Assembly: GCA_946807835.1 (NCBI GenBank)
Contig: OX327700.1
Span: 26,138,001-26,202,000 of the forward strand
Source of the DNA: Ailanthus altissimus
Lineage: Eukaryota; Streptophyta; Magnoliopsida; Sapindales; Simaroubaceae
DNA length: 64,000 bases
Direction: 5' to 3'
Positions 36,892 through 48,800 of the stretch are shown piece after piece. Position 1 is the first letter of the stretch. Each line of letters begins with the position of its first letter. The notes beneath the pieces are model-generated. The model was not told where the DNA came from, made no database searches, and was given only the letters and a program-made list of their open reading frames with translations. Made by a program: the position numbers and the translations under genes.

Positions 36892-39800
36892 CTATTCAGA
36901 GTCCGAGTCAATAGAAAAATATAATCGTGGTCTTACAGAACGTTTTTGGCGAGGAAATGAGAAAGGACTATCTGACCTTTGCCTGCTTGCCTTCTCAGAT
37001 CTTCCGTCATTCATACCAAGAAGCAAAGAAGCTGCAGAAGATAAAACATGCCAGACATCTTAAACAACAATTAAAAAAAAGCAGGAGCATACAGTACAAT
37101 GATTCTAAAGCAACCACACTTGATTCATGCTTGGACAGTTCCAGCCACAAAAATGGCACAGATCCCTACCTAAATCCCAACCCAAAAGTGAAGAATTATG
37201 ATTATAGAAAGGAAAAAAGTTGAAAATTATAAGTTGTACACCACTAATCATATTTATTTCTCACCACATTCACACAGGATCTAAATAATTACAAGCATGC
37301 TTGTGAAAAGCAACCAGCAAGAAACTTACTTCCCTAAATACATCATGATTTGATATCTTATATTTAACAAAACTTTATATCTTCAAAGAATAAGAAAACA
37401 AACCAGTGTCAGCTAAAGAATCCATGGCACCTCCTCTGGAATGAACTGGCTGTCTTGAATTAAATCCATTTGCAGCTGCTAACTCACTATGACCCCCAGT
37501 GGCACCATCCCCAAGCCTAAGGGATATCCAATCCTCAGTAGGGATACCATTGGCCACATCAGCTTGATCTCTCAAATCCGACTGAGCTGATGTATCTGAA
37601 GGCCTTGTTGGAAGAAATAGTTGAAGAGAAGGATCTTCCCTATCAAATGCCAAAGGATTGTCAACTAAGCCATCAGTCATGTCAGCAGCAGACTGAGCAA
37701 CAGTGGAACCTGGGACTAATGATGCAGATCCCATTGCAGTATCCGGAGCCAATGCATAACCATTCATCGATGTGGGGCAGTTGATGGAGCCATGTTGCAA
37801 ATCCACTAAGCTATCTGGGACATCTGCATCTGAACCAAACAGCTGAAAACCTGGGCCTCCTTGGCTTCCAGGCGGTAATTGCCAAAAGGGCATCCCAAAA
37901 TCATTGTCATTGGCAGAAAGAAAACCCAAGCAAGAATCTGAACCAGCACCAATAGCAGGATCTTCAGGGTAGGAATCAGCAATTCCAGCAGATGGCATAG
38001 GAAAAGAAACCCCAGCAACATCATTTTGATTGTCCCTGTAAATGTTTTCTGAAGATATTAATAGGTCATTCTCATCTTCTGAATCACTAAGAACAATAAC
38101 TTCTGCATTCCCAACCGGTGCAGATGGATTTCGGTCACCAAATCCAGGTGTCAGATCAACATTCAAGGACATGGAATCAAGCTCAGGTCCATTGTTGGAA
38201 AAATCAAAAGTTCCACCTTCATCCTGATTCACACTTGGATCTTCACCATCCCTACCACTTCCAGTGGCACTGCTGCTCATTGGGATATCTTTCGTCTGAT
38301 GATTCTCAAACTTTTCCTGTAATCTATTACCAGAAGAGCCATTCATATCTTCAGGCTTGCTAACTTCCCATAACCCATTGCGATTCTTCCTGATTCCAAG
38401 CTTCAAACCAATATGACCTTCTGAAACACCCTCCTGCTTAACCTGCTTTGACATTTCCATTTTCGGTTTACCCTCTCCACCAGCAGGAGCACAGAGAGAA
38501 CCATCAGGAGAGTGCCAGAACACAAGATCACCAACTTCCTGACGATCACTTTCACTTCTGGTTTTCACTCGCCAAGAACCATCAGGTTTCACCTCAAGTT
38601 CTGTGATGTCTTCCCCACAGTTCCTCATCTACACCATGAATGTAAGCCACAATATATACAAATGCATAGCACATCCTGACAAAATACAAATTCAAAGGTC
38701 CAGAGAAAAACAATACCTTAGACGTGATTCGATTGAAATAAGGATCAATAATTACATTCTCCAATGAATAGTTCCTGAGACAAATAGGGCACTGCCACTG
38801 CAGTCACAGACCAATGCTTGTCATAAATAACAAAATGTCTATAAGAAGACAAAGAAGGAAAAGAAAAACAAGTTTATTATATTAAATTTACTTGCCTTTC
38901 TAGAACGTTGGTTGAGCTCGACAAAGACTTCAAGATCAAAACAGCCCATATGAGCACAGGGTTTAAATCTTCCAGCTACCTTCATCCTAGAACCACTCAT
39001 CTACACACAAGGAAAAAATTAATTTATAAATATGTTATAGAAGACATTGGCGCAGCTTTGCAGTTAAAATACCTATAACCGTGTAATTATAACCAAAACT
39101 GATCCCAATTAAAAAACTAAACATGGAAAGATAAACTACATGACAACACATTCCCATGTTACAAAAAGTTAATATTAGGGTAAAGTGATGGTAATTATAC
39201 AAGTGAAAAATCTGAATTACAAAATAATATATTCCTTTTGTTCACCTGAGTAGAAAAATCAAGGATCATCAGTTTCGTTATATAATTCGTTTAATTGAAA
39301 ATTTCCTAAGATGATTAGCAGTAATATTATTGTTCAAACAGCTTCTATTATTTAAACTGACATCTTGAGCATTCCTCAAGTGCACCTGTGATTGTTCAAT
39401 AGTCTTGAGATTACAAGCATGTTTTATGTATATCTTATTCAATTTTGATACCATTAGCTATTACCAATTCTTCTCTGCTCTCGTGGTGCAATTAATAAAC
39501 TAGAAACAGCACATCCCATTAGGAATCTGCACATGTAAAGAGACCACTAGCATTTCACAAACACGTGCATGTAACTTACAGGACACCGTAGATTGACACC
39601 AATAAAATCTGCAACAACTTCCAGATCACTGTCACTATCAGCATTGTCAGCTGCATTCCCACCCCCAACACAACGACAAACACGAGCAAGAGCTTCTTCG
39701 AACCGCTCACCATCCAACTCCTTGGGAATCAAGTTGAGTATCTGGACAAGAAGGCAGAATATATAAACATTACCATGAAGCAGAAGAAAGAGAAACATTA

Positions 39801-42800
39801 AATGTCAAACATCAGAGCAATAAAAGAAGCAAATCTTCTAATGATAAATCAGAACGTGCAGCAGAAAGAAATGCTGAGATGTGGCATCAGAACAATAGAA
39901 GCAGTAACTTGTCTATTGAAGTTTCAAAATGAGAGAAGCAAATAAGAGCAAAGATAAGGCTGAGATGTGTAACAAGTGGCAGCAGTAACTAAGATTTTAA
40001 GGGTTTCCCAACACTATGGACGTGTATGAAAGGATCTAGAAGTAATTTTAAAGTATATCCAACAGCTATGAGATCCAGGGCCTCACCAATATAAAACCCT
40101 CCTTCCCCAACCCTAAATTAAAGACTACTTGTGTTTCTAATAACTACTGATTATCTCAGAAATATAAAGATGCTATTTCATATTTTATCATCAAATTCCT
40201 AATGCAGCCTGTGAAGAAACGGGAGAGAAGAATTCTTGTATATGTGTTATTACAAGTATAGATGTTACAAGTATTTATAAAAAGAAGGAAGTTATTTAAT
40301 TTCTACTCTACAACTACTATCTATTACTTGACAACTACCAGCTACTTTTACAACTAATGAATGTATTTCAATACTCCCCCTAAAGTTGGAGCATATAAAT
40401 CATATGTGCCAAGTTTGTTACAAATAAAATCAATTCGAGAACCCTATAGAGATTTAGTAAGGATGTCTACTAATTGATCGTTTGAGCTAACATAACAGGT
40501 GGAGACATTGCCAGATAAAATCTTCTCTCGGACAAAATGACAATTAATCTCTATATGTTTTGTCCTTTCATGAAACATTGGGTTAGATGAAATGTGAAAG
40601 ACAACTTGATTATCACAAAGTAATTTCATTTGTTCTATATCTGCAAATTTTAGCTCTTGGATTAACTGTTTCAATCATATAAATTCACATGTTGCTAAAG
40701 CCATTGCACGATATTCTACTTTTGCACTTGATCTAGTAACAACAACTTGCTTCTTACTTTTTTAAGATACAAGATTTCCTCTAATAAAAATAAAATACCC
40801 AGTGGTAGAACGTCTATCTGATGGAGAACCTGCCCAATCAGCGTCCAAGTATCCAACAACTTGTGTATGACCCTTATTCTCATATAACAAACATTTGTCT
40901 GGTGCACCCTTAATATATCGTAGGATTGAATAACCGCATCCTAATGTGTCACATGGAGGCTACAGAAATTGACCGAGATAATTAATGGTGAGATAATTAA
41001 GTTTATCTACTAGTCTTCGATATCTCCCAAGGTCTACAAGAGGCTCTCCCTGTCGAGGTAGAAGTTTAGTGTTAGGATCCATAAGAGAGTCTATGGGTTG
41101 GCAGACCATCATCCCCGTTTCTTGGAGAATATCCAAAGTATACTTTCTTTGTGAAATAGCAATCCCAAAGCTAGATTGAGCTACCTCAATACCAAGGAAG
41201 TATTTGAGTAATCCCAAATATTTGGTCTGAAAATGATCAAACAAGTGATTTTTTAATTGCTTAATACCATCTTGATTATTTCCGATAATGACAATATCAT
41301 CAACGTAAACTACCAGATATATGCATTGACCATGTGGTATATGCTTATAAAAAACAGAGTGATATGACTGACTCCAAATCATGTCAAATTGTCACCACCT
41401 GTTTGAGTAAAAGAAACAAGACTTTCACAAGCTCAAGAGAGAATCCTCAGTGGGAGGATCAAATTGTGGGACAAGAACAAGTGTTGTGTTTGACTCAAGA
41501 AGAGGAGACATGAGACAAGTGTCACGACCCGATTTCTCGAAACCGTGCGGCCTTAGACACTTGCTAGTGCTAAGCAGCCTACAAGACCCCAATAACCAAA
41601 GAAAGAGATGAAGAAGAATGCACACCAAGTGTTTGAGAGAATGCTCTCGTATTTTATTACTAAAGAGAGATTACAAAGCTATACACTTACAAGCTAAGAA
41701 TATTTCTACAATTTGGAGGATGGATTCTCAAATGAGAACTCCACCTATTTATAGCTAAAGCTATATACAATGGACGGCTAGAATTAACTCTAATCCAATG
41801 GTCCAAATCTAAAGAGGAGAATATGCTAAGGAATATTCTAAAGATGCCAACTACCAAGAGAATATCTCATGGAATATGCCTTTTTTACATGCAAGTGGCT
41901 TTAACCCAAATCCATTGGGCCTTCTAGAAGCTCTAGCCCATTTAACCCAAAATGGACTAAGTCCTCCCTTGATGGTCCTGTCGCGCGCCAAATGTTCGAG
42001 TCATTGCTTGAGAATATTTGGGGCGTGACATTCTCCCCCACCAAATTCACGCGACACCCTCGTCGCGTCTTCGCTGGAACTTACACACCCCGTTCTACAA
42101 ACTCTGGCTGTGCGCTCTCGTGTCCCAAGCGTGCTCTCCCATCCGGCAACCCTTTCCACTCGACAAAGTACTCAAGACTCGTCCTAAGTTGCTCCCCTTT
42201 GTCATGGCGTGTGGAAATCCCCAAAGGTTCCCGGTTGTGTGGCTCAAATTCTGCTTCCCCCGTACCTCCACGGTACTGCTTCCAACAGCTTGCGGAATGC
42301 ACCTGATGTCGCCACTGCCGCTGTCTCGAAGGTAACTCCACCTTATGCGATGCCAACTCTCTTGGCAATCAACCTTGGCCCCTCGTCCCCACGATCATGG
42401 CCCTTGTGAAGTGGGCGTGCTGACTTGCGTTGTGGTGGAAGTATCGTCTCCATCACCAAGTCCCCCGCACTATGCTTGACACGCCGCTGCTTGTCTTCGA
42501 CCCACTCCTTGTGCTGAAACTGCACATCATGTGACACCTTAGACTTTTGGATGACACCCGCATCCAACAACTCCTCAAGCTGCCCGTGCAGCTCTCCCAT
42601 CTCCGATGGAGACGTCAACCCCATAGTTGGAAGCGTAATCTCAAGCTCCAACTTGCCCTCAATTACATCTCTTGAAGGCGGTTCTTCCGGTATGGCAGTA
42701 GGCTTGACCCCACTGTGCTCCCCGAGCACTTCTGCAACAACCTTCGGTATGTCATCCTTGCCCCCATTTGCCGCATCATCCACCCCCGTTGTTGAGGCTG

Positions 42801-45800
42801 AATGTAACCCTCCTTTGCGCCCAGCATCTACCCTTAGTTGCATTGCGGAAAGGACCTTGGCGTTTGGCTTGGATCGCCCACCCTTGGGCATGTCTACCGT
42901 CGGTATCATTCGAGGCCCTCCTTCCAAAATACACATATAGTTGTGTTGAGGAAGTAACACCACATTGTACTGCCGTAAGAACTCCATACCTAGCACCACA
43001 TCAAAATCATCGAGAGGTGCTACCGAGAAGTTTACCTCACCGTGCCATTTGCCAATGTGAATTTCAGCTCCACGAACCACCCCATCTAGTGGCTTGGCTC
43101 TTGCATTCACGGACTTGAGGTATCCCTCTCCTTTCTCCACATAAAGGCCCAAGCGTTCCGCTTCCGCACGCTTAATGAAGTTGTGCGTAGCCCCCGTATC
43201 AACCAACACTTGAGTCTTAATGCAATTGACATAGGCTTCAATGTACATGAGCGCCGTCCCCGTTGGCGCATCTGCACGCCGCTTGGCTTTGAGGGAATTG
43301 ACCAGCTGCATACAACCCATACGGCTCTGTCCGCCCTCCTCTTGTGCCTCATACATTGCATTGAAAGCCTTCTTATTCGGACAGTCCTTCACCCAATGAT
43401 CCTCATCGCAGAGAAAACAGTTAGACTTCGGACCATTACCTCTATGGCCGTTGCGTTTCTGTTCCTTCCACTTGGGCGGTTTGCCTTTCTCCTCCTTGCT
43501 CTCCGGAGGCTAAAACTCCTTGGCTTCCCCACCATTACTGTGATTGGGTTTAGAATTTCTGGACTTTCCCGAATCCCCCTTGCGGTAATTCATGAGCGTC
43601 TCCGCCATTGTAAGGGCGTCGGATATATTCTGCACTCCACGCCGCTTCAACTCATTGGCAGCCCAGGATTGTAACCCATCCAGGAAATTGAACAACAAGT
43701 CCTCCTCGGTCATGTTGCGGATTTGCAGCATCAACAAAGAGTACTCCACGTACTCCCCAATGGACTTCGTTTGTTTCAACTCCTTCAACCGCTTGCGAGC
43801 GTCATGCGCCACATTCTCCGGATAGAATTGGCGTTTTAACTCCCGTTGCAATTCATCCCATGTGTCTATGGTGCAGGTACCCTTGCGAATCTCCTCGCTT
43901 TTCCTACGCCACCACAGAATTGCATGATCGGAAAGGTATAAAGTTGCGGTACTTACCTTGTGTTCGTCCCGCACGCCCATAGTGCCGAAATACCTCTCCA
44001 TTTGCCAAAAGAAGTTGTCAAGCTCCTTGGCATCCCGTCTGCCGCTAAACTCCTTCGGTTTAGGGGCCTCGACCCTTGGTGCAGCCATCGCAGTTTGAGT
44101 AGCTACGCCATTAGCGGTCGCTCGTTTGCACAACACCACATCCTCCTTGACATCTTCAAACCCCTTTCGTAGCTCTTCTACTTGGGCTTGAACTTTGTCC
44201 ATGGTGTTGTAAACCTTCTCCTGAAAAGCCTTGATCCAGTCCTGTTGCTTGTCAGCGTGCTCGTCAATGGAGCTTTCGATGAGGGAGCGCAGCTCATCCC
44301 CTTGAGTATCGAGGCCTACCTCGACATTCTGGACTTGCTCCTCCAACTCCCCAAGGCGATCTGTTGCCTTGCTCACAGCACCACCGAGCCTCATAACCAT
44401 GTCCCCTAGATCATGGTTCGGATCAACGAACTTTTCTGGCGAAATACTCCCATGTCTCCTAGCTTTGGGGTCTCTACCCTTCCCTTGAGTAATCCCCGAT
44501 GTTCCAGCAACTTCCTTCACCATCTTCTTTGAACCCGCTCTAATACCACTAGTCACGACCCGATTTCTCGAAACCGTGCGGCCTTAGACACTTGCTAGTG
44601 CTAAGCAACCTACAAGACCCCAATAACCAAAGAAAGAGATGAAGAAGAATGCACACCAAGTGTTTGAGAGAATGCTCTCGTATTTTATTACTAAAGAGAT
44701 ATTACAAAGCTATACACTTAGAAGCTAAGAATATTTCTACAATTTGGAGGATGGATTCTCAAATGAGAACTCCACCTATTTATAGCTAAAGCTATATACA
44801 ATGGACGGCTAGGATGAACTCTAATCCAATGGTCCAAATCTAAAGAGGAGAATATGCTAAGGAATATTCCAAAGATGCCAACTACCAAGAGAATATCTCA
44901 TGGAATATGACTTAGTCCATTTTGGGTTAAATGGGCTAGAGCTTCTAGAAGGCCCAATGGATTTGGGTTAAAGCCACTTGCATGTGGTAGGTGGGGGAGT
45001 TCTTTAGAAAAGGCATATTCCATGAGATATTCTCTTGGTAGTTGGCATCTTTGGAATATTCCTTAGCATATTCTCCTCTTTAGATTTGGACCATTGGATT
45101 AGAGTTAATCCTAGCCGTCCATTGTATATAGCTTTAGCTATAAATGAGTGGTGTTCTCATTTGAGAAACCATCCTCCAAATGGTAGAAATACTCTTTGCT
45201 TGTAATTATATAGCTTTGTAATTCTATATTGCTGAAGAGAAAACAAGCTAAAAGTATTTCTACAATTTGGAGGATGGATTCTCAAATGAGAACTCCACCT
45301 ATTTATAGCTAAAGCTATATACAATGGACGGCTAGGATTAACTCTAATCCAATGGTCCAAATCTAAAGAGGAGAATATGCTAAGGAATATTCCAAAGATG
45401 CCAACTATCAAGAGAATATCTCATGGAATATGCCTTTTCTAGAAAACTCCCCCACCTACCACATGCAAATGGCTTTAACCCAAATCCATTGGGCCTTCTA
45501 AAAGCTCTAGCCCATTTAACCCAAAATGGACTAAGTCCTCCCTTGGTGGTCCTGTCGCGCGCCAAATGTTCGAGTCATTGCTTGAGAATATTTGGGGCGT
45601 GACACAAGGAATGGGAAGAACCTTTATGATGAACATAGTATCTGAAGCAGAGAAAGAAAAGAAAGGGAAGACTCGAAAAATGTGATGTCAGCAAAAATGA
45701 AATAACGTTGGGTGTCAAGAGAAAAACACATATCCTTTTTGAAACCGTGAGTAACCAAGAAAAAGACATTTAATAGACCAAACAGATAATTTGTCTTGGC

Positions 45801-48800
45801 CAGAAGAGAAGACATGAGCAAAACATGTGCAGCCAAAGACACACGGCGAAAGAGAAAACAATAACTGATTAGGATACAAAACAGAATGAGGAACCCGATG
45901 TTGTAACATAGAGAAAGGCATTCGATTATTAGAAAATAAGCATTAAGAAGAACATCAGCCCAAAAATGGAGAGGAACATTATTGTGTATAAGTAGAGTAC
46001 AGGCAATCTCACTGAGATGTCTGTTCTTACGCTCAGCAACTCCATTTTATTGTAGAGTATAGACACAAGAACACTGATGTAAAACACCCTAAGAAGACAT
46101 AAATTTAGTAAATGGAGCAGAAAAATATTCACATGCATTACTACTATGCAATATACGAATAGTAGTAGAGAATTGTGTCTTAATTTCAGCACAAAAGGAT
46201 TCAAAGATAGAAAATAATTCAAAACAATCTTTCATTAAAAATAACCAAGTGCAACACGAATAATCATCAATAAACGTAACGAAGAATTTAAAACCTAAAA
46301 CAGACGAAACTAGGCTAAGTCCCCAAACGAATGAACTAATTCAAAAGGGGACATAGCCCGATTATTGATACGCTTTGGAAATGATCCACAAGTGTTTTCC
46401 AAGCTGACAAGACTCACAATTGAAAGATAATAAACTAGAGAGACTTGGAACCATTTTTCAAAGTTCTAACAAATTTGGATGTCCCAAACGATTATGGAGA
46501 AGTATTGGTCATTCAGTGACGGTACATGCAACAGATGGTTGAGGAATATTTAGATGATAAAGCCCTTGTGACTCACGACTTGTGCCAATCATCTGTCTCG
46601 TACTGCGATCCTGTATAATAACAGTCATTAACAAAAGTGATTACACAATTTAAAGAGCGAGTGAGTTTACTGACAGCGATAAGATTAAAAGGACATTATA
46701 GAATATAAAGGACAAATTCTAAAGGTAATGAAGGCAGAGGGTATGCTCAATCAATTGCTTTTGTAATGGTTTTGGACCCATTAGCTAAAGTTACAGAAGG
46801 TAATGATCCAGACTCAGAAATACAAGACAGTAATCGAAGGTTACCAAAAATATGATCTGAGGCACCAGAATCAAGGACCCACAATCCTAGAGAGGAAGAC
46901 TATGTAAGGCAAGCAACAGAATTACCAGGATTAGCAATGGAAGCAACAGAGGAGGTAGACTGTTTAGCTGCTTGATATTTAAGATAGTCCTCATAATTGG
47001 CACTAGTAATAGTCAAAGATGGAGAATGGTTATTAAGGGTGCCAGATTGATCAGTTTGAGCAAGATTAGTAGCTCGAGGTCGTCCATGCAACTTGTAACA
47101 TCTTTCTCAAGTACGACCCCAATGATGACAATAACTACACTTGGGGCAATTCTTGCTATGATCGCCTTTGTCTCCTTTGAAAGAACTTTGTGACTGAAAT
47201 TGATAGGCCAAGACTGAGGAGTGAATTGTAGATGGTCCAGGAACATGACCTAGAATAGAGACACGAAGGAGCCAAGCAAACAACTCATCCATGTGAAACT
47301 GTTTTTGGCATGTGGAGGTGCGTCCGGTTATGCTCCGATGACGACTTTTTGGGTTTTGTCACCAAGATCCTTTTGCGGTCATGTTAACCAAAAAAGAGGG
47401 GCACGACCACTGGAAAAAGGAAGCATAGTGGCCGAAAATGACAGGCAGTGCTGCCAAAAGTGACAAGCAGTATTGCCGGAAGGAAGACAACTCAGAAGCC
47501 AAGAGTTGGCTTTGATACCATGTGAAGAAACAGGAGAGAAGAATTCTTGTATATGTGTTATTACAAGTATGGATGTTACAAGTATTTATAGAAAGAAAGC
47601 AGTCATTTAATTTCTACTCTACAACTACTATCTATTACTTGACAACTACCAACTACTTTTACAACTAATTAATGTACTTTAACACAACCAAAGATCAATA
47701 ATGGTTATGATCTGTGGACATAGATACAGCTGTATTTCATGGTGCACATGTCAAATGAACTACGATGCATTCAAGTCCAAAGGGACCAGGAAATAAATAA
47801 AGGACAAGCATGTAAACACTATATAAACCTAAGATTACACCAGACAACTTAAACCATCTAGTTTTAAGTGGGCAATATCGAATGTCAGCTTAACTGCTCC
47901 ACAAAAAGCATAGGTAACAAAAGTCCACATTATAACTCTGGCTTCTGTCAGATTAACCATAAGATGCCACTTCAAATAAGAAAGGAATAAATTCTGACAA
48001 ATACATAAAGGGATGAAGGCTAGCAAACACTAATTCTCCTCAAGAAGCAAGAGACAGAGAAAACAGAAGATAGAATGGTCAAACAAAATAATTCATTCAG
48101 AAAATATACCTGTTGGACAGTTCGCCGCTTTACAATTCTAACTCCTAAACAGAAGATGCGAGCATCACATCCAGTTAATACAATTTTATTAATTCCATCT
48201 TTCATGCAGGGTGTAATCTGAGAAAACAGTAGAAGATAAGCTAAGAAAACATATAGAAGGCAATAAAGCACCTGCTCAATGTCTGACTTTTAATGCAAAA
48301 GAAAGTTATTGCAAACATGTGGAAGCCTACTCAGTACTCACCCACCCGGAAATGTCTGCTCGTGCAAATACAGAGAAGATAGACAGAAAAATCAATAAAT
48401 GCAAGCATGAGACCTTCCATGCATGCATGCGCGCGCGCACACACAGTTATGAACAAGATAGGCAGATGAGAAAGAAATTAGGGCATAAGGCAGAAAGATA
48501 ACTCACTATTGGACCATTATCACGACCATTAGCCCCTAGCAGTTGGGAGCCAGGTCTATTAATAGCATGCACGGGTACACCTGAATAATCATTCACAAAT
48601 AACTAAAGTCATAAGTCATACACCATCTAAGGTAACCTATTAACTATGAAGAACGTCACACTAGATCTTAGCTACTAGCAAAATCTTATAATTGTATAAA
48701 TGATGCAAAGGAATATGACTCGGGGGGATATTATATTCGCAAAATATCAGAACAATTTGAATATAATAAGTTGTCTTTAACTTATATGGTTGAAAAAAAA

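Larger units (their letters stand above)
41520..45604 (-). mobile_element. Gypsy (chromovirus-like) gag-protease-only element
   Basis: A 4.1-kb element inserted into the copia copy. The lower LTR is 41520-42030 (tgtcacgacccg to gggcgtgaca) and the upper LTR is about 44551-45604. Four-base direct repeats 'caag' flank it (41516-41519 and 45605-45608). Primer-binding site, minus strand 'tggtattagagcggg' (about 44548-44534), matches tRNA-Met; a purine tract, minus strand 'ggtgggggagaa', abuts the lower LTR. The internal region is only about 2.5 kb. It encodes gag, a CCHC knuckle and aspartic protease, then jumps to the integrase C-terminal part and a chromodomain. RT, RNase H and the integrase core are absent, so it must have depended on another element to move. 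Confidence 0.9.
40210..47684 (-). mobile_element. Ty1/copia retrotransposon in a SIZ1 intron
   Basis: Two 164-bp LTRs, 40210-40373 and 47521-47684, flank it. By eye they differ at about 11 positions. Next to the upper LTR, the minus strand reads 'tggtatcaaagcc', a tRNA-iMet primer-binding site. Next to the lower LTR is a polypurine tract (minus strand 'ctttagggggag'). Flanking 'cagcc' and 'caacc' may be a decayed 5-bp target duplication. Gene order on the minus strand is gag with zinc knuckle, integrase, RT, RNase H, as in copia. It lies in the same orientation as SIZ1, is full of stops and frameshifts, and is split by a Gypsy element (41520-45604), so it is not autonomous. Confidence 0.93.

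Noticed and set aside
36728..37223. Plus-strand frames of about 100 codons near the SIZ1 end
   Set aside because: They are antisense to the last SIZ1 exon and its intron and carry no recognisable domain.
37375..37403. SIZ1 ending in the exon 15 frame (...[10 protein letters not shown] stop)
   Set aside because: A GT donor at 37403 and an acceptor at 37032 add a final exon that ends [13 protein letters not shown], the conserved SIZ1 C terminus.
42551..43118. Long plus-strand frames opposite the Gypsy gag-protease
   Set aside because: They are antisense shadows of the G+C-rich polyprotein; only the minus strand shows protease and gag motifs.
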